64,000 nt of DNA, from assembly GCA_023382055.1 (NCBI GenBank), contig JAMCQN010000151.1:62001-126000 (forward strand). Reading direction: 5' to 3'. The notes under the pieces were generated by a model that had not been told where the DNA came from, did no database searches, and saw nothing but the letters and a program-made list of their open reading frames with translations. Both the position numbers and the translations under genes were made by a program. Source of the DNA: Chloroflexota bacterium. GTDB lineage: Bacteria; Chloroflexota; Anaerolineae; J036; Brachytrichaceae. How positions within the stretch are numbered: the stretch's first letter is position 1; each line of letters opens with the position of its first letter. Below are positions 8,984 to 16,975 of this stretch, piece by piece.

Positions 8984-9846
8984 ATGCCGGGTATTTTTAC
9001 CATCGACAGTCATCAACACTACTGGAAACTCAACCAGTTTGACTACGCCTGGTTGAGTCCCGGAAATGCGACGCTGTACCAGGATCGCCTGCCGGAGCAC
9101 CCTCCCAGCAGGCAGGGCTGTGAAGCCTGCGACCCCAGATGAACGCTGCTGGCATCGATCGCGCCGTCATCATCCAGGCGGCGGCGACACCGGAGGAAAT
9201 ACCGTGGATGCTCGCTCTATGTGACGAGCATCCTTATCTTGCCGGCGTCGTGGGATTCGTGGACCTGACGTCACGCCACGTATCGGCAGCACTGCAGGGA
9301 TTTGCGCGCCACACCGCTTTCAAAGGCGTGCGCGTCAATCTTCCCTTCCATCCCGGCAAACGACGGGCGATGGACACGGGCCTTCACGCACTGGCCGATA
9401 CTGGCTTGTCCTGCGATCTGCTGGTGAGATCAAGCGCGCTGGCGCAGGCTATCGATCTGATCAGGTCCCACCCTGATGTGACATTCATCATCGACCACAT
9501 GGCCGGCGCGTCGATTACGCTGGGTGGCGCGGGTGAGTATGAGCAAATGATTCGCCCGCTGGCTGCATGCGCCAATGCCTGCATGAAGATTTCAGGATAC
9601 ATGACAGCAGCCGGCAATGTGCCCCGCGTAACGCTGGCGCAGACCTTGCGCGACTACCTCTCTGCTGCTCTGAACGTGATGGGCGATGACAGGCTTATGT
9701 TCGGCAGCGACTGGCCCGTCTGCACACAGGCGGGCGAATATCTGGATACTGTAGAAGTACTACGTGATGCGGCTGCGTCTTTCAGCCACACCGAGCAGGA
9801 GGCGATCTGGGGAGTGACAGCCATGCGCGTTTACAGGCTGGCGTAG
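8984..9846 (+). pseudogene. Amidohydrolase 2 family (lactonase-type) gene with a one-base frameshift
   Basis: Two frames together make one COG3618-type amidohydrolase. Frame one starts at the ATG at 8984, just after the preceding gene, and carries the metal-binding 'IDSHQHYWKL', then ends at a TGA at 9140-9142. Frame two reads 'SLRPQMNAAGIDRAVIIQAA', which is the expected family continuation, from about 9124 and runs to 9846 with 'FIIDHMAG' and the catalytic 'MFGSDWPVC'. Crossing requires a -1 shift between 9122 and 9139. The ORF from ATG 9139 alone lacks the HxH metal ligands and would be inactive. Relatives hydrolyse sugar lactones such as fuconolactone or rhamnonolactone, which fits the operon. 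Explanations are a real mutation, a sequencing or assembly error, or -1 slippage on the CCCC run at 9133-9136. Confidence 0.75.
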
Positions 9847-9855
9847 TCCCTGCCG

Positions 9856-9972
9856 CTATCTGCGCTTGCGATTCAGCAAGTCCAAGATCAATACTGCGAT
9901 GAGGACAGGCACGCCGATCCCCGCTGCTGCAATCGCTAGCGCCAGGACCAACTCCACCCAGTTTTCAGGCAT
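9856..9972 (-). CDS. 38-residue single-pass membrane peptide
   Basis: A minus-strand ATG at 9972 opens a 38-codon frame ending at the TAG at 9856. The peptide starts 'MPENWVELVLALAIAAAG', continues as a roughly 24-residue hydrophobic helix, and ends with a basic tail 'LLNRKRR'. This is the layout of a small membrane protein with an N-out/C-in positive-inside topology. A TAAGG-type site precedes the ATG by about 9 bases. It sits alone between convergent and divergent neighbours in a 273-bp gap. The clean helix and tail argue that it is real, but its function is unknown. Confidence 0.5.
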   Translation of the reverse strand: MPENWVELVLALAIAAAGIGVPVLIAVLILDLLNRKRR

Positions 9973-10119
9973 ATCGCGCTACCTTAATAGTGTCAGGCAT
10001 GTCCAGTGGATGATAGCACTCCGGGCTAAAACCTGCGCTAGCCATTCAAGAACATGAGTGCATGTAACTTTTTAACCTTATTGACATCCAAACCCATAAC
10101 CCTATAGTACGAGGCACAC

Positions 10120-10443
10120 ATGGCAAAGGTGATTATTCACTCCGGACGCTGCGGTTTCCATACGACTGTAGAAGCAACATTGATCGAATCGGATGACGGC
10201 GATCGCGTGCGGCTGGATATCCAGAGCGATTGCAAGTCATGCCAACGCCTGGCGACCGAACTGATTGAAGTTGACCCGATGCAGGAAATCAGTTATCGGC
10301 GCGGCGGCCCCCGTACGCTTGAGCTCGCGTCGAAGATACTTCCCCATACCGCTTGCCCGGTTCCTTCGGGCATCATCAAAGCCATTGAAGTGGCCGGCCA
10401 TCTGGCGCTTCCCAAGGATGCCAGCATAACCGTGACTGATTAA
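10120..10443 (+). CDS. Small conserved protein with CGF and CxxC motifs (DUF6951-like)
   Basis: Protein of 107 residues: 'RCGFHTTVEA' at about 10-19, 'SDCKSCQRLATEL' at about 37-49, and 'HTACPVPSGIIKAIEVAGHLALPKD' near the end. The four cysteines could bind a metal or be redox active. The ending 'ACPVPSGIIKAIEVA' is a hallmark I associate with a small uncharacterised family in anaerobes and Chloroflexota, which I tentatively equate with DUF6951. No ribosome site is obvious. Two hairpins follow it at once, so it is probably a single-gene transcript. The function is unknown. Confidence 0.8.
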   Translation: MAKVIIHSGRCGFHTTVEATLIESDDGDRVRLDIQSDCKSCQRLATELIEVDPMQEISYRRGGPRTLELASKILPHTACPVPSGIIKAIEVAGHLALPKDASITVTD

Positions 10444-10455
10444 AATCGGAGCACG

Positions 10456-10478
10456 CGAACGGGTACCCTGCCCGTTCG
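10456..10478. repeat. Inverted repeat / hairpin downstream of the CGF-motif gene
   Basis: CGAACGGG and CCCGTTCG form a perfect 8-bp stem around a 7-nt loop, beginning 13 bp after the stop codon. No T-run follows, so it may protect the 3' end or act together with the strong terminator 23 bp further on. Confidence 0.6.
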
Positions 10479-10501
10479 ACACGCCAATTATAGAGAGTGA
10501 G

Positions 10502-10527
10502 AAAAATCCCCGCCGGCGGGGATTTTT
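10502..10527. terminator. Rho-independent, probably bidirectional terminator
   Basis: A 26-bp perfect palindrome with a GC-rich core is flanked by A5 on the left and T5 on the right. It therefore makes a hairpin plus U-tract in both directions. On the plus strand it ends the CGF-motif gene transcript and separates it from the 2-oxoacid dehydrogenase operon. Confidence 0.9.
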
Positions 10528-10533
10528 CTGCTT

Positions 10534-10561
10534 TTCACAAAACTGCTCTTATCGTTACAAT
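10534..10561 (+). promoter_or_regulatory. Sigma70-type promoter of the 2-oxoacid dehydrogenase operon
   Basis: TTCACA (one mismatch to TTGACA) and TACAAT (one mismatch to TATAAT) are separated by 16 bp, directly after the terminator. The start would be near 10568, giving a leader of about 58 nt to the ATG at 10626. Confidence 0.6.
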
Positions 10562-10583
10562 AGGCAGAGTTATCGCCAACCCA

Positions 10584-10600
10584 CAAGCGTTACACGCTTG
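10584..10600 (+). promoter_or_regulatory. Palindromic site in the leader of the 2-oxoacid dehydrogenase operon
   Basis: CAAGCGT and ACGCTTG form a perfect 7-bp inverted repeat around TAC, between the predicted start (about 10568) and the ribosome site at 10616. It could be a repressor operator or a small RNA hairpin. Nothing shows which. Confidence 0.45.
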
Positions 10601-10625
10601 AGTTAGAAGTTAATCGGAGGTGAAC

Positions 10626-11648
10626 ATGGCGGCGAATATGAAAGCAAAACAAGTCTCTCACACACAGACAGACGCGGGCGGCGCAACGGTCGATCCTGAA
10701 GAATGGCTGCATATGTATCGTCAGATGTACCGAATCCGCTCATTTGAAGAGGAAGTCAACGATCTGTATACCAAAGCCCTTATGCCCGGACTGGCGCACC
10801 TGTACATCGGCGAAGAAGCCGTCGCGGTGGGCGTGTGTGAATCACTGAAGCGCGAGGATTACATCACCAGCACGCATCGGGGTCACGGGCACTGTCTTGC
10901 AAAAGGAGCCAGCCCCGACCGTATGTTTGCCGAATTACTCGGCAGGGCGCCCGGGTACTGCAAAGGCAAAGGCGGGTCGATGCATATCGCCGATCAGGAA
11001 GGCGGCAATCTGGGCGCTAACGCCATTGTCGGCGCCGGCTCCGGTATTGCGACAGGAGCCGCATTCTCCGCCAGGATGCGCAAGAGCGGACAGGTCGCAG
11101 TCACTTTCTTTGGTGAAGGGGCGCTCGGCCAGGGCCTGCTTTACGAAGTCATGAATATGGCCTCCCTGTGGAAGCTTCCGGTTGTCTACGTGTGCGAAAA
11201 CAACCTGTATAACGAATACACGCATTACTCCCAGACGACCGCCGGCGAATTGAGCGCGCGCCCAGCCGCGTTCGGCATCCCGGTCGAGGTGGTTGACGGG
11301 CAGAATGTGCGAGCCGTGTATGAAACGGCGAGGCGATTCATCGAGCGCGCTCGCAACGGCGAAGGCCCCGGGTTTGTGATCTGCAACACCTATCGCTATC
11401 ATGGCCACCACGTCGGAGACATTAACCGCGCATACTACCGTTCAAAGGAAGAGGAAACGCTGTGGAAGACTGAGCGCGATCCGCTCAATTTGCTGTCCCA
11501 GTGGCTGACTGAACAGCATCTCGCGGACGCGGCGATTTTCGAGCAGATCGAGAAAGAAGCGCGCGAAGAGATGCGTTCCGCCGTTGAATTCGCAATCAAA
11601 GCCCCCTTCCCCGACGCCAGTGAGGTAACACAACATGTCTATGCTTAA
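10626..11648 (+). CDS. 2-oxoacid (pyruvate/acetoin) dehydrogenase E1 component, alpha subunit
   Basis: Protein of 340 residues. The thiamine-diphosphate motif runs from 'GEGALGQG' (about 163) to 'CENN' (about 190-193), and the phosphorylation-loop-like 'YRYHGHHVGD' is near the end. It forms an alpha2beta2 E1 with the next gene and decarboxylates a 2-oxoacid, passing the acyl unit to the lipoyl E2. The sequence is of the PdhA/AcoA short type; acetoin and branched-chain versions cannot be excluded. The ATG at 10626 is preferred over the GTG at 10620 because GGAGG sits 5 bp before it. It overlaps the beta-subunit gene by 14 bp, which points to translational coupling. Confidence 0.93.
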   Translation: MAANMKAKQVSHTQTDAGGATVDPEEWLHMYRQMYRIRSFEEEVNDLYTKALMPGLAHLYIGEEAVAVGVCESLKREDYITSTHRGHGHCLAKGASPDRMFAELLGRAPGYCKGKGGSMHIADQEGGNLGANAIVGAGSGIATGAAFSARMRKSGQVAVTFFGEGALGQGLLYEVMNMASLWKLPVVYVCENNLYNEYTHYSQTTAGELSARPAAFGIPVEVVDGQNVRAVYETARRFIERARNGEGPGFVICNTYRYHGHHVGDINRAYYRSKEEETLWKTERDPLNLLSQWLTEQHLADAAIFEQIEKEAREEMRSAVEFAIKAPFPDASEVTQHVYA

Positions 11649-12669
11649 GACTTCGGAATCCACCGCTGGCGCCACGAACGGGAAGGCCATGCGCGAATTG
11701 ACGATGGCGCAGGCTGTGCGCGAAGCACTTGCTGAGGAAATGCGGCGCGATGCCCGCGTATTCATCATGGGCGAAGATGTCGCTGAGGCCGGCACGCCGT
11801 TCAAAGTCCTGCTGGGTCTGGTGGACGAGTTCGGCACAGACCGCGTCATCGATACGCCGATATCGGAACCCGGTTTCGCGGCAATCGGCGTCGGCGCCGC
11901 CATGACCGGTATGCGCCCCGTTATCGATATCATGTTCGGCGACTTCCTTACACTCACCATGGACCAGATGGTCAACCAGGCCGCCAAGGCGCGTTATATG
12001 TCGGGCGGCAAATTCATGGTGCCGATCGTGTTCCGCACGACGCTGGGCGCCACGCGGCGATCCGCTGCGCAGCACAGCCAGAGCCTGCATGTCTGGCCAA
12101 GTCACGTGCCCGGACTGAAGGTGGTGTTGCCGTCAACGCCTTATGACGCGAAAGGGCTGCTCAAGACAGCCATCCGCGACGACAATCCGGTCGTGTACTT
12201 TGAGGACAAGATGAACTTCACGACCAAGGGCATGGTTCCGGATGAGGAATACACGATCCCCTTCGGCGTTGCGGATATCAAACGCGCCGGCGCCGACATC
12301 ACTCTCGTCGCGACCAGCAGCATGGTATACGTCGCTCTGGGCGCTGCGGATAAGCTCAAGGAGATCGGCATCAGCGCTGAGGTGGTTGACCCGCGCACCA
12401 CCTTCCCGCTGGACAAGCAAACCCTGGTTGACTCGGCTCGCAAAACATCGCGCGCGATCGTCATCGATGAGGGTTATGAGCGATATGGCGTCACCGCAGA
12501 ACTCGCCGCGGTGATTGCCGACGGCGCTTTCTACTACCTCGACGCGCCGGTCAAGCGCATGGGCGCTATGGACGTGCCAATCCCATTCTCGCCAGCCCTG
12601 GAAGACTTGACGGCGCCTACCGCGGATGCCGTTTTCCAGATGGCAAAAACCCTGTGCGGCCGGGCGTAA
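11635..12669 (+). CDS. 2-oxoacid (pyruvate/acetoin) dehydrogenase E1 component, beta subunit
   Basis: Protein of 344 residues with the transketolase-like pyrimidine-binding domain first ('VFIMGEDVAEAGTPFKV', 'DTPISEPGFAAIGVGAAM', 'GDFLTLTMDQMVNQAAKARYMSGG') and the C-terminal transketolase domain ('VVDPRTTFPLDKQTLVDSARKT'). It pairs with E1 alpha to build the ThDP site. The first ~20 residues before 'RELTMAQAVREALAEEM' are extra and variable, so a start at a later Met (MRELT, about residue 19) is possible. The gene overlaps its partner by 14 bp and lies 51 bp before the E2 gene. Confidence 0.93.
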   Translation: MSMLKTSESTAGATNGKAMRELTMAQAVREALAEEMRRDARVFIMGEDVAEAGTPFKVLLGLVDEFGTDRVIDTPISEPGFAAIGVGAAMTGMRPVIDIMFGDFLTLTMDQMVNQAAKARYMSGGKFMVPIVFRTTLGATRRSAAQHSQSLHVWPSHVPGLKVVLPSTPYDAKGLLKTAIRDDNPVVYFEDKMNFTTKGMVPDEEYTIPFGVADIKRAGADITLVATSSMVYVALGAADKLKEIGISAEVVDPRTTFPLDKQTLVDSARKTSRAIVIDEGYERYGVTAELAAVIADGAFYYLDAPVKRMGAMDVPIPFSPALEDLTAPTADAVFQMAKTLCGRA

Positions 12670-12720
12670 CCGCGCCGGCGCAATGTATTTTCAAATGGGG
12701 AGCGAAGCAGGAGAATAATC

Positions 12721-14028
12721 TTGGCAACAAACGTAATCATGCCGGCGCTGGGTATTGCGCAGGAAACGGGCAAGCTGCTGCAATGGCTGAAGACTGAAGG
12801 ACAGATGGTGACAAAGGGCGAAGTCCTGATGGTAGTCGAGACTGATAAAACTACCGTCGAGATTGAGGCTGGCGCCAGCGGAATACTGAGTCAGGTGTCC
12901 GCCCAGGTAGGACAGGATGTGCCGGTCGGTCAGGTCATCGCATTAATCGCGGAACCAGGCGAGTCGCTGCCGATAAAGACTCAGCCACACGTACAGACGG
13001 CGCCGGCTGAGAGCCCAATACTCAGTTCAGAGTCTCCACGTGGCAAAGGGTCGGTTGAGGCCAGCCCCCTGGCTCGCCGCATTGCCGAGGAGAATCATAT
13101 CGACCTGAGCAAAGTCAAACCCGGCGGCGGCCGCATCGAAAAGGCCGATGTAGTGGCCTATATCGAGAAACTCATAAAGATGCCCGGAGCGCGGCTGTCT
13201 GCGGCCTCGCCAAAAGCGCGCCAGGCTGCGCAGGAACGCGGCGTCAAACTCGTTGATATCCCTGGCAGCGGGCCAGAAGGCGCAGTGCTCTTTGCTGATG
13301 TCATGGCTTCAGCGAAAACCATGCCGGCCGCGGCGATTGAAACGACTGCGCCAGGCGAGATCATCAAGCCCGGCACGGTGTGGCGGATCATGGCGGAGCG
13401 CACCACGCAAAGCTGGACGACGGTCCCTCACTTCTATCTCAGCCGGGAAGCCAATGCCAGCCGTCTGATCACCTGGCGCGAGCGCGCTCAGAAACGCATG
13501 AGCGAGAAAATCACTTATACCGATCTGATCGTCAGGCTGGTTGCTGCAGCCCTGCTTGAACACCCGCGCGTCAACGCCATGTGGAAAGACGGCGCAATTC
13601 ACGTGAACCCGGACGTGAATATCGGTTTAGCCGTCGCAATCGCCGACGGGTTGGTCGTGCCTGTCATCCATGGCACACAGAACATGAACATCGCGGCAAT
13701 CGCCCGCCAGCGTAACGACCTGGTCGCCCGTGCGCAGAATGGCAAGCTTAAGCCGGATGATATCAGCGGCGGCACGTTCACGATCAGCAACCTGGGTATG
13801 TTCGGGATCGATTCGTTCAACGCCATCGTGAATGCTCCCCAGGCCGCCATCCTTGCCGTAGGCAGGATCGTGGAACGTGTTGTGCCGCACGACGGCCGAC
13901 CCGCCATACAGTCGATGATGACCCTCACGCTATCATGCGACCATCGCGCGGTAGACGGCGCGCGCGGCGCGCAGTTCCTGCAGACCCTGGCAGAAATGAT
14001 CGAAGAACCACTCGGGCTTTTGGACTAA
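12721..14028 (+). CDS. Dihydrolipoamide acyltransferase E2, with two peripheral-subunit-binding domains
   Basis: Protein of 435 residues. The lipoyl domain (1-80) has the lipoylated lysine at about 43 in 'ETDKTTVEIEA'. Two E3-binding-type domains follow (about 113-149 and 160-197) and then the catalytic acyltransferase domain with 'DHRAVDG' at about 407-413. Two such domains are unusual, since most E2 chains have one. The start is TTG at 12721, preceded by a clear AGGAG, with the lipoyl domain beginning at once. No E3 (dihydrolipoamide dehydrogenase) gene is present in this operon, so E3 must come from elsewhere in the genome. Confidence 0.93.
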   Translation: MATNVIMPALGIAQETGKLLQWLKTEGQMVTKGEVLMVVETDKTTVEIEAGASGILSQVSAQVGQDVPVGQVIALIAEPGESLPIKTQPHVQTAPAESPILSSESPRGKGSVEASPLARRIAEENHIDLSKVKPGGGRIEKADVVAYIEKLIKMPGARLSAASPKARQAAQERGVKLVDIPGSGPEGAVLFADVMASAKTMPAAAIETTAPGEIIKPGTVWRIMAERTTQSWTTVPHFYLSREANASRLITWRERAQKRMSEKITYTDLIVRLVAAALLEHPRVNAMWKDGAIHVNPDVNIGLAVAIADGLVVPVIHGTQNMNIAAIARQRNDLVARAQNGKLKPDDISGGTFTISNLGMFGIDSFNAIVNAPQAAILAVGRIVERVVPHDGRPAIQSMMTLTLSCDHRAVDGARGAQFLQTLAEMIEEPLGLLD

Positions 14029-14041
14029 ATGCCCGTCTCAA

Positions 14042-14076
14042 AACATGTCTGACTTCCTGGAGAAGTCAGACATGTT
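14042..14076. terminator. Long hairpin after the E2 gene
   Basis: AACATGTCTGACTTC and its exact complement form a 15-bp perfect stem around CTGGA, 13 bp after the E2 stop codon. The following tract (ctattc) is only weakly T-rich, so it may terminate inefficiently or stabilise the mRNA. It also lies just past the end of the convergent decayed gene. Confidence 0.7.
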
Positions 14077-14080
14077 CTAT

Positions 14081-14401
14081 TCAACGACCTGTTTGCTCTC
14101 GTACTGACACTGCGCCCAGCGCCTGAGAGATGCGCAGGTCGATGCGTGCGGTTGCCGTATCGTAACCAGGCGATGTATAAGTGTTGCCGCTGTGTACATA
14201 GCCAGATGGCATATCCAGGGCGGTCAGGCCGCCGTCGAACACGACGCGCATGCCAGTGCCCGGCGGGACGAAAATCGTCGTGCTTCCAATAGCGCCGTTT
14301 ACATTGGCGGAAATCTGTTCACCCTGTGGGATGGAAAAAACCCGACACTTAAGAGAAAGCGTCAGGGTAAATTTAACCCTTAGGGCAGTGTGAGTACACC
14401 G
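14081..14401 (-). pseudogene. C-terminal remnant of a LiaF/toastrack-like membrane-stress protein
   Basis: The minus-strand frame is open from just after a TAG at 14402-14404 to the TGA at 14081-14083 and has no credible start codon. Its last ~80 residues read as a regular beta-helix: 'GEQISANVNGAIGST', 'IFVPPGTGMRVVFDGGLTAL', 'SGNTYTSPGYDTATARIDL' and 'RISQALGAVSV'. These resemble the C-terminal domain of LiaF-like or DUF4097/DUF2154 proteins. The upstream ~25 codons fit no family, and a different frame there ends in 'PFSGVLTLP' at a TAA. I interpret this as a truncated gene. It accounts for most of the 420-bp gap between the E2 gene and rpiA. Confidence 0.45.
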
Positions 14402-14448
14402 CTAAAAGGCTGAGTTCGCACCTCAGTCAGGTGGAGTGCCAGGTAGTT

Positions 14449-15156
14449 TTATGGACCCCGTTTGAGGTGTCTGATGCCGCTTGAGCCGCCGATGATGACA
14501 TCCGTAACCATATCCAGAAATAATCCATGTTCGATAATACCGGCGCGCCAGGATAATCGATTTGCGAGTTCCTTTGGACTCGCAATCGGCCCGAATCGAC
14601 AATCCAGTATTATGTTATCTGAATCAGTCTTATAAGGTGTCCGGTCGGTATTCAGCCGCAAATAAACCTTTGCTCCGAGTGATTCCAGAAACCTGCGCTG
14701 CGACTGCCATCCAAAGGCCAGCACCTCCACCGGCAGCGCGAAGCGCGTGCCCAGCGCAGGCGACGATTTCGTTTCATCCACCACGATAATGTAGCGCCGG
14801 CTGACCTGGGCGACGATCTTCTCACGCAGTAATGCGCCGCCCCCACCCTTGATGACGTCCAGTCGAGGGTCTACCTCGTCAGCGCCGTCGATGGTGAGAT
14901 CCAAGTCGGTTGGAAGCTCATCGCCCATTAGAACGATACCCAGATGCCGGGCTTCTTCGGCTGTTGCCCGGGATGTGGCGAAGCCGGTGATATCACTCAA
15001 AACGCCATCGGCAATGAGCTTCGCTATCTTGCGCGTCGCCCAGACCGCCGTGCTGCCTGTGCCTAAACCCACCTTCATGCCCGATTGCACGAAGGTCACG
15101 GCATGCTCTGCGGACTCTATTTTGTAGCGAACATCAGGATCGATCTTGTCTGTCAT
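14449..15156 (-). CDS. rpiA: Ribose-5-phosphate isomerase A
   Basis: Protein of 235 residues, normal for RpiA, which interconverts ribose 5-phosphate and ribulose 5-phosphate. Family motifs are all present: 'GLGTGSTAVWA', 'TIDGADEVDPRLDVIKGGGGALLREKI' with the catalytic Asp/Glu region, and the closing 'EHGLFLDMVTDVIIG'. I chose the ATG at 15156, 22 bp downstream of the pgi stop codon; the longer frame reaching 15237 runs back into pgi. The ribosome site is weak (GGGGTGG), so translation may depend partly on pgi. It pairs with pgi as a two-gene sugar-phosphate operon. Confidence 0.95.
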   Translation of the reverse strand: MTDKIDPDVRYKIESAEHAVTFVQSGMKVGLGTGSTAVWATRKIAKLIADGVLSDITGFATSRATAEEARHLGIVLMGDELPTDLDLTIDGADEVDPRLDVIKGGGGALLREKIVAQVSRRYIIVVDETKSSPALGTRFALPVEVLAFGWQSQRRFLESLGAKVYLRLNTDRTPYKTDSDNIILDCRFGPIASPKELANRLSWRAGIIEHGLFLDMVTDVIIGGSSGIRHLKRGP

Positions 15157-15178
15157 GTTATGCGCTAACCCACCCCAG

Positions 15179-16816
15179 TTATGGCAATATGTGTCGGTTG
15201 TTGTACAAGCGGATGAGTGCATTCGTCGAACTGTCATGCGTCAGCAGAGCGACCCGGTCAGACAGCTCCGGGACGATGCGCTGAGCAAGCACTTTACCCA
15301 GTTCCACACCCCATTGGTCAAATGAATCGATATTCCATATCGCGCCCTGGGTAAATACGCTGTGCTCATATAGTGCGACCAGCTTGCCCAGCGTCTCCGG
15401 TGTCAGCTGGTCCGCCAGAATGATATTTGACGGGCGATTGCCGTCAAATGTGCGATGCGGCACGAGCCATTCCGGCGTGCCTTCAGACTTGACCTCATCC
15501 GCAGTCTTGCCAAATGCCAGCGCTTCCGCCTGCGCAAACACGTTGGCCATCAGAAGATTCTGATGGTTGCCCAGCGGGTTCAACGTATTAAAGAAGCCAA
15601 TAAAGTCACAAGGGATAAGCCTGGCGCCCTGGTGGATAAGCTGGTAAAACGAGTGCTGACCATTCGTGCCCGGCTCTCCCCAGTAGATCGCACCAGTCGG
15701 GTAATCGACGCGCGAGCCATCCAGCGTGATGTGCTTCCCATTGCTCTCCATCGTGAGTTGCTGCAGATATGCCGGGAACCGCTTCAGATACTGATCGTAT
15801 GGCAGCACTGCGGACGTCTGCGCCTCAAAGAAATCGCTGTACCAGACAGCCAGCAATCCCATCAGCACGGGCAGGTTCCGTTCGAATGGCGCGGTGCGGA
15901 AATGCTCATCCATGGCATGAAAGCCAGACAGCATGGCTCGGAAGTTACCCGGGCCGATAGCCAGCATGGTAGAGAGGCCTATTGCGGAATCCATTGAGTA
16001 GCGCCCGCCGACCCAATCCCAGAATCCGAACATATTGGCGGTATCGATGCCGAACTTGCGCACCGCCGCCGCATTCGTCGATACGGCCACGAAGTGATTG
16101 GCAATGGCACGCTCATCTTTCAACCCGCCAAGCAGCCACTCGCGGGCGGAATGCGCGTTCGCCATCGTCTCGAGCGTCGTGAATGTCTTCGACGACACGA
16201 TGAACAACGTCTCTGCGGGATTCAGGTCGCGTACGGATTCGGTCAGATCGGTGCCATCGACATTGGAGACGAATCGAAAGGTCATCGATCGGTCGCTGTA
16301 ATGGCGCAACGCTTCATAAGCCATTACAGGGCCAAGGTCTGAGCCGCCAATGCCGATATTGACTACATTCCTGATGCGCTTGCCTGTGTACCCCTTCCAA
16401 TCGCCCTGCCGCACGCGGCCGGCGAAGGAACTCATGCGATCCAGCACGGCGTGCACTTCAGGGACAACGTCAATCCCATCAACGAAGATTTTCTCGTTGC
16501 GCTCCGCGCGCAGCGCGACGTGCAACACGGCGCGGTTCTCGGTGATATTGATCTTGTCGCCGCGGAACATCGCATCGATATGCCCGCGCAAACCGCTTTC
16601 ATCCGCCAACGCAAATAACAGCTGCATGGTCTCAGCGGTGGCGCGGTTCTTCGAATAATCCAGATACAGCCCGACCGCTTCGCATGCCATGCGCTCTCCC
16701 CGCGAGGGATCGTCGCGAAACAGGCTGCGCAGGTGCACATCTTTCACTAACTGGTAATGGCCTTCCAGCGCTTTCCAGGCCGCGCGTTCTTTGAGCGCTT
16801 TCTGCTCCATGGTCAC
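15179..16816 (-). CDS. pgi: Glucose-6-phosphate isomerase
   Basis: Protein of 545 residues, the usual size of the E. coli-type Pgi. The signature '[18 protein letters not shown]' is followed by '[14 protein letters not shown]', '[14 protein letters not shown]', the catalytic-Glu region '[11 protein letters not shown]' and the C-terminal '[22 protein letters not shown]'. It interconverts glucose 6-phosphate and fructose 6-phosphate in the cytoplasm. The first codons read MTMEQ, so either Met is possible. The gene is divergent from pgm with 159 bp between them and reads on into rpiA. Confidence 0.96.
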   Translation of the reverse strand: MTMEQKALKERAAWKALEGHYQLVKDVHLRSLFRDDPSRGERMACEAVGLYLDYSKNRATAETMQLLFALADESGLRGHIDAMFRGDKINITENRAVLHVALRAERNEKIFVDGIDVVPEVHAVLDRMSSFAGRVRQGDWKGYTGKRIRNVVNIGIGGSDLGPVMAYEALRHYSDRSMTFRFVSNVDGTDLTESVRDLNPAETLFIVSSKTFTTLETMANAHSAREWLLGGLKDERAIANHFVAVSTNAAAVRKFGIDTANMFGFWDWVGGRYSMDSAIGLSTMLAIGPGNFRAMLSGFHAMDEHFRTAPFERNLPVLMGLLAVWYSDFFEAQTSAVLPYDQYLKRFPAYLQQLTMESNGKHITLDGSRVDYPTGAIYWGEPGTNGQHSFYQLIHQGARLIPCDFIGFFNTLNPLGNHQNLLMANVFAQAEALAFGKTADEVKSEGTPEWLVPHRTFDGNRPSNIILADQLTPETLGKLVALYEHSVFTQGAIWNIDSFDQWGVELGKVLAQRIVPELSDRVALLTHDSSTNALIRLYNNRHILP

Positions 16817-16975
16817 ACCTCATTAACCGTTTCTTTACCAAGTTTACAACGTGAACAGCGCGCGGGTTTTCACACGGCTTCATCAGGCGACATGTGATAA
16901 TCGGCTCAATGATCATTCGCGTTTGCCGGGCTGACCCGACACGACTGGCGTACGTGTTGAACTACACGGGGAGCA

